Shown one piece after another: positions 1 through 7,299 of a stretch of 64,000 nucleotides of DNA. Numbering within the stretch: position 1 is the stretch's first letter; the number at the start of each line of letters is the position of its first letter. The stretch covers positions 1-64,000 of the forward strand of contig JAGAVG010000001.1 of assembly GCA_017942035.1 (NCBI GenBank). The letters are read 5' to 3'. Source of the stretch: a bacterium (GTDB taxonomy: Bacteria > Cyanobacteriota > Vampirovibrionia > Gastranaerophilales > Gastranaerophilaceae). A model generated the notes under the pieces. The model had not been told where the DNA came from. It was given only the letters and a program-made list of their open reading frames with translations, and searched no databases. The position numbers and the translations under genes were made by a program.

Positions 1-99
1 AAAGCTGGAATAGGCGGTTATAATGCAGGTGTTGAAAGGAAAATTCTACTGCTAAGACTTGAAAAAATTGCCAAAAATAATTTTAACAAAATATTTTAA
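1..99 (+). pseudogene. 3' end of a second ogt-like gene copy (cut by window edge)
   Basis: Reading from base 1 in frame 1 gives 32 codons and a TAA at 97-99. They are identical to the last 32 codons of the complete ogt-like gene on the opposite strand at 293-808. The match is exact at the DNA level and continues past the stop codon. Whether a full second gene lies left of the window, or only this fragment exists, cannot be seen. The fragment keeps neither the active-site cysteine nor a start codon. It may also be an assembly fold-back rather than a real copy. Confidence 0.75.
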
Positions 100-112
100 T
101 TTAATAAAAAAC

Positions 113-279
113 GCACCAAATTTTATATTTTGGTGCATGTGGGCCTGAAATCCACTAAAACATACCCTTTCAAAATTCAAAAAATTCCCTAAAAAATCAA
201 AAACACCACTTGAAAAGTGTCTAAAAATATTGTATAATAAGGCTATAGAAAACTCGCACCAAAATATAAAATTTGGTGC
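113..279 (-). repeat. Hairpin-ended repeat element, copy A
   Basis: One of three copies of a ~170-bp element (others at 11640-11806 and 61511-61677). Each end is a 24-bp near-palindrome of the form GCACCAAA...TTTGGTGC. The interior is conserved apart from a variable middle. In copies B and C the element lies directly upstream of a prepilin gene. In copy A the prepilin-side end is replaced by an inverted copy of the other end followed by the ogt fragment. The palindrome at 256-279 followed by a T-rich run serves as a plausible terminator for ogt. Strand is given as the prepilin direction of the other copies. Confidence 0.85.
210..238 (+). promoter_or_regulatory. Sigma70-type promoter inside element copy A
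   Basis: TTGAAA (210-215), a 17-bp spacer and TATAAT (233-238) point right. The presumed start near 245 is only about 10 bases before the hairpin at 256-279 and its T-run, so the expected RNA is about 40 nt. The same boxes and spacing recur in copies B and C. Confidence 0.7.
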
Positions 280-292
280 GTTTTTTATTAAA

Positions 293-808
293 TTAAAATA
301 TTTTGTTAAAATTATTTTTGGCAATTTTTTCAAGTCTTAGCAGTAGAATTTTCCTTTCAACACCTGCATTATAACCGCCTATTCCAGCTTTTGAAACTAC
401 TCTATGGCACGGGATAATTATTGCTATCGGATTATTTTTAACGGCATTTCCTATTGCTCTTGAGGACATTTTTTCTTTATTAAGATCTTTTGCAACTCTT
501 TTTGCAAGTTCACCATAAGTAACAACCTCTCCATAAGGAATTTCCAGCAAATATTTCCACACCAGTTTCCTAAAATCAGATCCCTCTAAGTTCAAAGGCA
601 GTCCTTCAATCGGCGAATTTTCTCCCGCAAAATATCTGTCCAGCCATTCTCGTATCAACATAAACAACGACAAATCGTCTTTTAATATTAAAGATTTGGA
701 ACTTTTAATCTGTGCATTTTCTTTAAAATAAAGTGCGGTAAGTTCACTCCCGCTGCTTTCCATGCACAAAATTCCCGCAGGAGAACTGTATTCTGAAAAA
801 TAAATCAT
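293..808 (-). CDS. ogt: Methylated-DNA--protein-cysteine methyltransferase
   Basis: Predicted O6-alkylguanine-DNA alkyltransferase, a cytoplasmic repair protein that transfers the alkyl group from guanine O6 to its own cysteine and is consumed. The 171-residue protein has the PCHRVV active-site motif at about residues 133-138 (Cys134) and, upstream, the helix-turn-helix DNA-binding part with the RAIGNA sequence typical of the family. A longer reading frame starts at 895, but the ATG at 808 has a clear AAGGG ribosome site and gives the usual length for a single-domain Ogt/MGMT. It is divergent from marR, 75 bp away, and ends in the palindrome of element copy A, which could act as its terminator. 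Its last 99 bases are duplicated in inverted orientation at 1-99. Confident in family; substrate range not determinable. Confidence 0.93.
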   Translation of the reverse strand: MIYFSEYSSPAGILCMESSGSELTALYFKENAQIKSSKSLILKDDLSLFMLIREWLDRYFAGENSPIEGLPLNLEGSDFRKLVWKYLLEIPYGEVVTYGELAKRVAKDLNKEKMSSRAIGNAVKNNPIAIIIPCHRVVSKAGIGGYNAGVERKILLLRLEKIAKNNFNKIF

Positions 809-883
809 GCTTAACCCTTTTTTATATTTGATTGCAAAAAAAATTTTAGCACATAAAATCGTTAAATAAAGGGATTTTAATAA

Positions 884-1342
884 ATGGTTGAACATTATAC
901 AAAAAGTCTTCCATACGAATTGGAGTTAACCTCAAGAGTAGTGCACGAAGCCAGCACAAGTCTTTTCAAACAGAAAAATTTTCCGATAACTCATGATGAA
1001 TTCGTTATTCTTGATTGTCTCAGCATATATCCGGATATAATCCAAATCGAACTTGCAAAGATGATACTTAAGGGCAGAGCACACACCGGAAGATTTTTGA
1101 TGGCTTTAGAAGAAAAAGGGTTCATAAAAAGAACACCAGCAAAACACGGCACTAAGCTGATTATGAAGCTTTCTATAACCCCTGAAGGATTGAATGTTTA
1201 CAAAAAAGTCAGCAAAGAAATTGACCGTCACATAGATGCTCTTCATGAAAGACTTAATATGGACAAAATCCGTATACTTATTGACATGCTTCACGATATT
1301 AGAAAAGATGCATACGAAAATTTTGACATTGATTTTAAATAA
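884..1342 (+). CDS. MarR family transcriptional regulator
   Basis: A 152-residue winged-helix repressor-type protein, the usual MarR length. The central part (about residues 35-105) has the MarR arrangement: helix, recognition helix ('LKGRAHTGRFLMALEEKGFI') and a beta wing. MarR dimers typically bind short palindromes and release DNA on binding phenolic or hydrophobic ligands. The next gene, 87 bp downstream on the same strand, is an EmrB/QacA-type efflux pump, a very common pairing, so the inferred job is to repress that pump. A palindrome TGTAGA-AAAA-TCTACA lies in the gap between them and is the best candidate operator. The gene reads away from ogt; no clear shared operator is visible in the ogt-marR gap. 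Confidence 0.9.
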   Translation: MVEHYTKSLPYELELTSRVVHEASTSLFKQKNFPITHDEFVILDCLSIYPDIIQIELAKMILKGRAHTGRFLMALEEKGFIKRTPAKHGTKLIMKLSITPEGLNVYKKVSKEIDRHIDALHERLNMDKIRILIDMLHDIRKDAYENFDIDFK

Positions 1343-1350
1343 TTTGGCTT

Positions 1351-1371
1351 GCATAAAAAAATGTTTTATGC
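1351..1371. repeat. Perfect 8-bp stem hairpin in the marR-efflux gap
   Basis: GCATAAAA / TTTTATGC with a 5-base loop, directly after the marR stop. It could be a weak terminator or part of a regulatory site; there is no strong T-run on either side. Confidence 0.4.
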
Positions 1372-1383
1372 TCTAATATTTAT

Positions 1384-1399
1384 TGTAGAAAAATCTACA
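1384..1399. promoter_or_regulatory. Candidate MarR operator
   Basis: TGTAGA-AAAA-TCTACA, a perfect 6+4+6 palindrome 31 bases before the efflux pump start. Its size and position suit a MarR dimer. Inferred from context only. Confidence 0.5.
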
Positions 1400-1429
1400 T
1401 GATACAAATACAACATAAAAGAGAGAAAA

Positions 1430-3001
1430 ATGTCTGAAGCTATTAATACTGAAAAAGAATGGAAATTTAAAATAAATCCTTGGATAACAATGATACCGCT
1501 TATGCTTTCGATATTTATGTTTGCGCTGGATGAAACCATCTCAAACGTAGCACTTCCATACATGGCGGGAACTTTTTCTATCAGTCACAATGAATCCACC
1601 TGGATTATTACGAGCTACCTTGTTGCAAGCGGTATAACCATTCCGGCCGTTGACTTTTTGAGTAAGCTTATCGGGCGCAAACAGTATTTTTTGTTAAGTA
1701 TCACCGTTTTCACAATCGCATCTATTTTGTGCGGGCTTGCGAATTCAATGCCGATGATGTTATTTTCAAGAATTCTTCAAGGTATTGGCGGCGGCGGAAT
1801 TATGCCGATTGCGCAAGCGATGATTTTTGAAATATTTCCTAAGGAAAAATTGTCTTCTGCTATGGCAATCTTTGGTCTTGGAGTTGTAATGGCGCCTATT
1901 ATGGGGCCAGCACTCGGCGGATGGATTACGGAAAACTGGTCATGGCCGTTTATTTATTTCATAAATATTCCGTTCGGAATTTTAGCGTTATATCTTGTTC
2001 AAAAACTTGTCGAAGAACCGCCGTATTCAAGGAAACAGAAGAATGTATCAATGGATTTTTCGGGCTTTGCATTCCTCGCGCTCTGGCTTTTGACATTGCA
2101 GATTGTACTTGATAAAGGTAATGATGCAGACTGGTTTAACGCAGAATGGATTTGCAAATTATTTACAATTTCAATGCTGTCATTCTTTGCTTTTATCGGA
2201 ATTCAATTAAAAAAGAGAAAAACCGGAAATGCTCTGATTGATTTATCTATTCTCAAAAACCATAACTTTGTAGTTGGTACAGCAGGTCAGGTTATTTTAA
2301 TGGGGGTAATGATGTCCTCGGCTGCAATTTTGCCTTCAATGCTGCAATCTTTAATGGGATATACATCGTTTTTAAGCGGAATTTCAATGGTTCCGCGTGG
2401 AGTTGGTTGTTTACTTGCATCAGTTATATTCGGAATTTTGATGCCTATAATAGGCGCCCGTCCGATTATCATTTCCGGATTAATAATATTGAGTATTGGC
2501 GGATTAATGTTCGGACAAATCAATACTAATATATCACTTATTGACATTGCATTGCCGAACTTTGTATTTGGTCTTGGAATGATACTTTCAATGATACCCA
2601 TGGCTAATGTTGCCTGCGCTACATTGAGAAATGACCAGCAGACAAATGCTTCAGGGGTACAGAATTTGTTCAAAAACACCGGAGCTGCAATTGGTACATC
2701 TATTGCAACAACAATGATTTCAAGATTTTCACAAATGCACCAAATGATGCTTACAAAAAATCTGGTTGATACAAATGAAGTTTACGTGAATAAATTGAAC
2801 ATGCTTATTCAAAATTTTGCGCAAACTACGGATATATCTACAGCAACTCACATGGCTCAGGCGCAGATTTACAGAATGCTTCAGCAGCAAGCAACTCTGT
2901 GGGGGTATGTCGAAACCTTCCGGTATTTTGCAATTGCGGCAATATTTATTATTCCGTTTATTTTCCTTATCAGAGAAAATATAGAACATAAAAAAGCTTA
3001 A
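1430..3001 (+). CDS. MFS drug efflux transporter, DHA2 (EmrB/QacA) family
   Basis: A 523-residue inner-membrane proton antiporter of the 14-helix DHA2 type, expected to expel hydrophobic drugs or toxic metabolites. The sequence shows a short cytoplasmic N-terminus, TM1 with the family's ALDETISNVALP stretch (D and E in TM1), a motif A-like loop ('LIGRKQYF') after TM2, and motif C ('APIMGPALGG') in TM5. The ribosome site AGAGAG sits 5 bases before the ATG. The marR gene lies just upstream and is probably its regulator. No EmrA-type membrane-fusion partner is seen in the window, so it may act alone or with a partner encoded elsewhere. Substrate is unknown. Confidence 0.93.
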   Translation: MSEAINTEKEWKFKINPWITMIPLMLSIFMFALDETISNVALPYMAGTFSISHNESTWIITSYLVASGITIPAVDFLSKLIGRKQYFLLSITVFTIASILCGLANSMPMMLFSRILQGIGGGGIMPIAQAMIFEIFPKEKLSSAMAIFGLGVVMAPIMGPALGGWITENWSWPFIYFINIPFGILALYLVQKLVEEPPYSRKQKNVSMDFSGFAFLALWLLTLQIVLDKGNDADWFNAEWICKLFTISMLSFFAFIGIQLKKRKTGNALIDLSILKNHNFVVGTAGQVILMGVMMSSAAILPSMLQSLMGYTSFLSGISMVPRGVGCLLASVIFGILMPIIGARPIIISGLIILSIGGLMFGQINTNISLIDIALPNFVFGLGMILSMIPMANVACATLRNDQQTNASGVQNLFKNTGAAIGTSIATTMISRFSQMHQMMLTKNLVDTNEVYVNKLNMLIQNFAQTTDISTATHMAQAQIYRMLQQQATLWGYVETFRYFAIAAIFIIPFIFLIRENIEHKKA

Positions 3002-3064
3002 TAATGATGCATTTAATTTAAAACAGGGTATAATTTTATTAGATAGATATATTTGAGGTTTCTA

Positions 3065-3979
3065 ATGTCTTACGCTGATAAATTGTTTGGAAAAGTGCCT
3101 TATGTGAAGAATTTGCTGGAAAACTGTCCGCAGGAGCTTATTTTTCATTATACAAAACCTGCTAAACTTCTTGCTATGCTGGAAGGCGGCAAACTCAGAT
3201 TTTCCAACGCCCTTTATCTTAATGATAAAGAAGAAGTTACCTACTCCTATCAGCTTATCTTAAATCTTCTTGAAGAAAACACAAACTTGAATCCGATTTT
3301 AAAAGAAAAAATTCAGGCACGTTTCAAAAACAAATGTTTCTGCCAGAGTGATGATATTGCATATAATTATGAATATTATACCGTGTCATTTTCGACAAAT
3401 CCGGACAACTTAACACTTTGGAATAATTATTCCAAGGATAAAGTTTATACAGGCTATAACATAGGATTTGATAAGAAATTACTTATCGAAAATATGATAA
3501 AAAATGAATATTCACCAATTTACGGCGCAATAATTTATGACCAGAAAAAACAAATTGAGATAATAAATTTTATCTTAAACAAATGGAATTCCAAAATAGA
3601 AAGAGCGTTGAATACAAAAAAATACATTCAAAAACATGACAATACAAAAATTGTAGCTTTATTAATTGAAATAATTGATATTTTAAGCATCGTAAGCATT
3701 TTCTTCAAAAATCCGCATTTCAAAGACGAACAGGAATACAGAATAGTTTTAGTTAATAATTTTGCTGGTAAAAATGCACGCCAGATAAAAATTTGTGAGA
3801 AAAACGGTCTATTTGTACCATATATTGAATTTGCATATTCAAAAGAGTCCGTAAAAGCAGTAAATATCGGCCCGACACTTAATGAAAACATTTTTAAAAC
3901 AAGCACAGAAAGAATGCTTTTAAACTTTGGATACAAAAATACGAATGTTAAGCAGTCAAAAATTCCACTAAGATATTAA
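3065..3979 (+). CDS. DUF2971 domain protein
   Basis: A 304-residue soluble protein that matches the DUF2971 family by pattern: an N-terminal 'LIFHYT' with 'LRFSNALYLNDKEE', a central 'LWNNYSKD...GYNIGFD' block, and a late 'FKDEQEYRIV' block. The family's biochemical activity is not established; some members occur in defence or toxin settings, but nothing here proves that. The frame opens with a TTG at 3053, but the ATG at 3065 has GAGG eight bases upstream and starts the conserved part, so it is chosen. A TATAAT at 3029-3034 with a poor -35 suggests its own promoter after the efflux gene. It stands alone. Confidence 0.75.
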   Translation: MSYADKLFGKVPYVKNLLENCPQELIFHYTKPAKLLAMLEGGKLRFSNALYLNDKEEVTYSYQLILNLLEENTNLNPILKEKIQARFKNKCFCQSDDIAYNYEYYTVSFSTNPDNLTLWNNYSKDKVYTGYNIGFDKKLLIENMIKNEYSPIYGAIIYDQKKQIEIINFILNKWNSKIERALNTKKYIQKHDNTKIVALLIEIIDILSIVSIFFKNPHFKDEQEYRIVLVNNFAGKNARQIKICEKNGLFVPYIEFAYSKESVKAVNIGPTLNENIFKTSTERMLLNFGYKNTNVKQSKIPLRY

Positions 3980-4082
3980 TCTTAACAAAAATGTAACAAA
4001 ACGCTAATCATTAATATGACAAGTTTTCGGGATAAAAAAGCCGTTGAAATATTATAAAAATTTTTAAGCTTTTGTAAATACC

Positions 4083-4111
4083 TTGCAAAAAAAAATTGAA
4101 GTTAGTATAAT
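4083..4111 (+). promoter_or_regulatory. Promoter of acpP
   Basis: TTGCAA (4083-4088), 17-bp spacer and TATAAT (4106-4111), about 48 bases before the acpP ATG. The boxes and spacing fit a housekeeping sigma factor well, as expected for a highly expressed gene. Confidence 0.75.
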
Positions 4112-4159
4112 GTAGAAGAAAACATATTGTAATACAATAATTAATGAGGAAAAAAGAAG

Positions 4160-4390
4160 ATGAGTACATTCGAAAAAGTTAAAAAAGTAGTAGTTGATCA
4201 ATTAAGCGTTGATGAATCATTAGTAACTCCTGAAGCAAGCTTTACAGCTGACTTGGGTGCTGATTCATTAGATACAGTTGAATTAGTAATGGCTTTTGAA
4301 GAAGAATTCGGTTGCGAAATTCCTGATGATGAAGCAGCTAAAATTCAAACTGTTCAAGACGCTGTTGCTTACATTGATTCACACTCATAG
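4160..4390 (+). CDS. acpP: Acyl carrier protein
   Basis: A 76-residue acidic protein that carries growing acyl chains on a 4'-phosphopantetheine arm during fatty acid synthesis in the cytoplasm. The GADSLD motif (Ser37 is the attachment site) and the following '[12 protein letters not shown]' helix are canonical. Length is exactly that of bacterial AcpP. The ribosome site GAGGAAAA is 8-15 bases upstream and a strong promoter lies ahead. fabF follows after 113 bases on the same strand, the standard acpP-fabF order, and the gap holds a hairpin that could limit or process the transcript so that ACP is made in excess. Confidence 0.98.
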   Translation: MSTFEKVKKVVVDQLSVDESLVTPEASFTADLGADSLDTVELVMAFEEEFGCEIPDDEAAKIQTVQDAVAYIDSHS

Positions 4391-4433
4391 TTGAGTATTG
4401 AACACTTTTTTTAACAGTGTTATAAATTTAAAG

Positions 4434-4468
4434 TGAGGGTGAAAATTGAATATAGATTTTCTCCCTCA
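4434..4468 (+). promoter_or_regulatory. Hairpin in the acpP-fabF gap
   Basis: TGAGGG-T-GAAAAT pairs with ATTTTC-T-CCCTCA around a 9-base loop (two 6-bp stems around a T-T mismatch), ending 35 bases before the fabF ATG. No T-run follows on the + strand, so an RNA-processing or stability element is likelier than a terminator. Confidence 0.5.
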
Positions 4469-4503
4469 TTATTTATCAAAAGTAATATTTATAAGGTAAA
4501 AAG

Positions 4504-5760
4504 ATGACTAAAAGAAGAGTTGTAATTACAGGGCTGGGAGCAGTGTCACCGTATGGAGTCGGTGTTGATAAATTATGGAACAGTCTTGTAGAGGGTAAAA
4601 GCGGAATAAGCACATCCGAAAGTATAGATATTGAAAAGCATGTTGTTAAAATATCGGGTGAAGTAAAAGATTTCACTCCCGAAGATTATATAGAACCAAA
4701 AGAAGCTAAAAAAATGGATAGATTTATTCAATTTGCTCTTGTAGCTGCCGATGAAGCAGTAAAAGATGCAAAATTGGAAGAAATCAAAGATTTGGATCCA
4801 TATAGAGTAGGGGTAATTGTCAGCTCCGCAGCTGGCGGATTCAGAACATTTGAAGAAAACCACAAACGTATTATAGACAAAGGACCTAACAAATGTTCAC
4901 CGTTTACAATCCCTATGATGATTGTGAACATGCCATCCGGTAGAATTTCAATGAAATACGGATTTAAAGGTGTTAATAAAGTTGTTGTTTCAGCTTGTGC
5001 AACAGGAACGCATTCTATAGGTGATGCTTTCAGATCAATTCAGTATGGAGATGCTGATATTATGGTTGCCGGCGGATGTGAAGCAACAATATGTGATGTT
5101 GGTGTTGGTGCATTTTCTAGTGCCAGAACACTTTCAAAACGCAATGATGACCCGCAGAAAGCATCACGTCCTTATGACAAAGACCGCGATGGGTTTGTTA
5201 TGAGTGAAGGTGCCGCAGTTCTTATCTTGGAAGAATATGAACATGCTAAAAAACGCGGTGCTCATATCTATGCAGAAATTGCAGGATATGGCCAGACAGC
5301 TGATGCTTATGATGTTGTAGCTCCTGCTCCGGATGGTGCCGGCGCAATTAAGTCAATGGAATTTGCGATAAAAGATGCAGGAATGAAACCTACAGATGTT
5401 CAATACATCAATACACACGGTACAAGTACCGGTTTGGGTGATGTAGCAGAATCTCTTGCCGTTGCAAAGGTATTTGGCGATAAGACTCAAAATCCGGATT
5501 TACTTGTAAGCTCAACAAAGAGCATGCATGGACATTGCCTCGGCGCAACAGGCGCTATTGAATGTATTGCCTGTGTAAAGGCTATTAACAACAATATCGT
5601 TCCTCCGACAATCAATCTTGAATGTCAGGATGAAAAAGTTGCTGATTTGGATTACGTTCCAAACAAAGCAAGAAAAGCAGATATTCATGTTGCACTTTCA
5701 AATTCATTTGGATTTGGCGGACAAAATGCAACAATTGTTTTAAAAGATCTTTCAAAATAA
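4504..5760 (+). CDS. fabF: 3-oxoacyl-ACP synthase II
   Basis: Condensing enzyme of type II fatty acid synthesis: it joins malonyl-ACP to an acyl-ACP with release of CO2, extending the chain by two carbons. The 418-residue protein has the thiolase fold with the catalytic triad in order: Cys in 'VSACATGTHSIG' (about residue 165), His in 'NTHGTST' (about 304) and His in 'KSMHGHCLGATGA' (about 341), plus the C-terminal 'NSFGFGGQNA' glycine-rich motif. Length and motifs are typical of FabF rather than FabB or FabH. It follows acpP and is closed by a clear terminator. Confidence 0.97.
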   Translation: MTKRRVVITGLGAVSPYGVGVDKLWNSLVEGKSGISTSESIDIEKHVVKISGEVKDFTPEDYIEPKEAKKMDRFIQFALVAADEAVKDAKLEEIKDLDPYRVGVIVSSAAGGFRTFEENHKRIIDKGPNKCSPFTIPMMIVNMPSGRISMKYGFKGVNKVVVSACATGTHSIGDAFRSIQYGDADIMVAGGCEATICDVGVGAFSSARTLSKRNDDPQKASRPYDKDRDGFVMSEGAAVLILEEYEHAKKRGAHIYAEIAGYGQTADAYDVVAPAPDGAGAIKSMEFAIKDAGMKPTDVQYINTHGTSTGLGDVAESLAVAKVFGDKTQNPDLLVSSTKSMHGHCLGATGAIECIACVKAINNNIVPPTINLECQDEKVADLDYVPNKARKADIHVALSNSFGFGGQNATIVLKDLSK

Positions 5761-5775
5761 TATCTTCCATAATGG

Positions 5776-5806
5776 AAAGGGCTGTGAAAACCAGCCCCTT
5801 TTTTTT
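5776..5806 (+). terminator. Rho-independent terminator after fabF
   Basis: GGGCTG-TGAAAAC-CAGCCC stem-loop followed by a run of eight or more T, 20 bases after the fabF stop. Confidence 0.85.
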
Positions 5807-5837
5807 ATGAATGAAATAAATTCTAATCCTTTTTGAT

Positions 5838-6539
5838 TTACATTTTATCAATAACAAGCAATAATGAAGCTAAATGATTAACAGTTTTTAGATAGATTTT
5901 TCTCAAGTCGCAAGACTTAATATGAGTGCGTTTTTCTTTTTCTGCAAGAAGAATTTGATAAATATCTACATCAATATTAAACACTTCTGAAATCTGATAA
6001 ATCAAATCTTTTTTGTATACAGACGGCTGAACTCCTCTTAAGCGCAGAATTGCCCTGAATACAACCAGAACAGATTTTATTGTGCGTAAAAGAGCCTCGC
6101 GCAAAGATTTTGAATTGTTTCCATATTGAAGATAAAAACCGCGAAGTTTCATCAATAGCGCTTTAACTTCTCTTTCGGCTTGAAAACGCAGATCACCAGC
6201 CATAATAGGAAGATTTGTGATATAATCTTGACCATAAATAATTTCGTAATTCCATTTTATATCAGAATATTCAAGCGCGTAAACGTCTTTTGAGGAGTAA
6301 AACTCTTCAAGCCCCATCATAATAGGATAAGGATTTTTAGCCTTAATCCATTTTTTTGCTAAAGGCGAAATTCTCTGCAAATCTTCACCTGAAAATTTGT
6401 CAAAAATCAGCATCAAATCAACATTTGATTTTACCAAATCCTTTTCACGATTGGCATTAGAGCCGAAAACAACCACACTCAACAATCTTTCACCAAAACT
6501 TTGTTTTAATTCAGCAATAAATTCATCTAATTCTCTCAT
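5838..6539 (-). CDS. Nucleotidyltransferase-fold protein with helical C-terminus
   Basis: A 233-residue protein. Residues 20-60 resemble the core of the nucleotidyltransferase superfamily: 'VVVFGSNANREKD' (the GS motif) followed by 'SNVDLMLIF'. In active members the latter is normally S-D-x-D; here the first aspartate is an asparagine, so metal binding may be altered or lost. The rest (about 130-233) looks alpha-helical. The family includes antibiotic-modifying enzymes and MNT/HEPN-type partners; nothing fixes a substrate here. AAGGAT precedes the ATG. It is downstream of and on the same strand as the TPM and helicase genes, so they may be co-transcribed. Confidence 0.65.
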   Translation of the reverse strand: MRELDEFIAELKQSFGERLLSVVVFGSNANREKDLVKSNVDLMLIFDKFSGEDLQRISPLAKKWIKAKNPYPIMMGLEEFYSSKDVYALEYSDIKWNYEIIYGQDYITNLPIMAGDLRFQAEREVKALLMKLRGFYLQYGNNSKSLREALLRTIKSVLVVFRAILRLRGVQPSVYKKDLIYQISEVFNIDVDIYQILLAEKEKRTHIKSCDLRKIYLKTVNHLASLLLVIDKM

Positions 6540-6570
6540 AATATTAATCCTTATAATTACTTAAAAACTA

Positions 6571-7284
6571 CTACCAGCTTCCGGAAGCCCCGCAGGAACC
6601 GCCAAAACCTCCGCCGCCTCCAAAGTGGCCTCGGCCTCCGATTTTGTTTCTACCCATTGCTGCACCAAAAAGCATCAAAAACCATGCCCACCCTGGATAC
6701 TCATCACATGCAGGCTTTGTACTTTTCGGGGAGTCTGAAGTGCCGGAAGATGGAGCTTTGGGCTTTTCTGACATAGTGTTCAATGTTACTCCGTAAGAAG
6801 TTGCTATTGTTCGTGCAAGTCTTGCAGAACCGTTGTAGATACCGTTGCTATAATCACCGGATTTAAAATAAGGTATCATAAATTTATCCATTACGATGCG
6901 GGTATAACTATTCGGAAGAACAGTTTCCAGACCGTAACCAACCTCAATTCTTGCCTTTCTCTCATTTGGTGCAACAAGAAGAACAACGCCGTTATTTACA
7001 CCTTTTGCCCCGACCTTAAAAGTTCGGCCGATTTGCAGTGCCGTATTTTCAACCGTCTGCCCTTGAAGAGAATTAACCGTTACAACCGCGATATCCGCTG
7101 TCGTTCGGTTGTGAAGCTCCCAGAGAAACTTATTTATCACTCTTTCGTGCTCGTCAGAAATAATATTAGCGTTATCGGAAATAAATCCGTCGCCAAAATC
7201 CAGATGTTCAAAAGCACATACCGGATTTAGCAGTGCACTAAAGGCGAGCAGACCCAACCCAAAACTTAAAATAATCTTTTTCAT
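6571..7284 (-). CDS. TPM domain (YgcG-type) secreted protein
   Basis: A 237-residue envelope protein with a signal peptide (residues 1-24, hydrophobic core ending VCA), a TPM domain at about 30-150 ('VINKFLWELHNRTTADIAVVTV', then 'NNGVVLLVAPNERKARIEVGYGLE'), a low-complexity Ser/Lys/Pro stretch, a short hydrophobic segment near 200 ('WAWFLMLFGAA') and a glycine-rich tail ('GGRGHFGGGGGFGG'). This layout is that of YgcG/TPM_phosphatase proteins. Family members have been linked to photosystem II repair in plants and to uncharacterised envelope roles in bacteria; no function can be assigned here. GAGGTG lies before the ATG. Confidence 0.85.
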   Translation of the reverse strand: MKKIILSFGLGLLAFSALLNPVCAFEHLDFGDGFISDNANIISDEHERVINKFLWELHNRTTADIAVVTVNSLQGQTVENTALQIGRTFKVGAKGVNNGVVLLVAPNERKARIEVGYGLETVLPNSYTRIVMDKFMIPYFKSGDYSNGIYNGSARLARTIATSYGVTLNTMSEKPKAPSSGTSDSPKSTKPACDEYPGWAWFLMLFGAAMGRNKIGGRGHFGGGGGFGGSCGASGSW

Positions 7285-7299
7285 TGCACCTCACTTTAT

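Larger units (their letters stand above)
1..391. repeat. Perfect inverted repeat, arms 1-136 and 256-391
   Basis: Base i pairs with base 392-i without mismatch from 1 to 136. The arms hold the ogt 3' end and a 24-bp near-palindrome. The 119-bp spacer (137-255) is the interior of the hairpin-ended repeat element. The outer limit of the left arm is beyond the window. Either an inversion or duplication through the element's terminal palindromes, or a fold-back artefact at a contig end, would give this picture. Confidence 0.9.
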
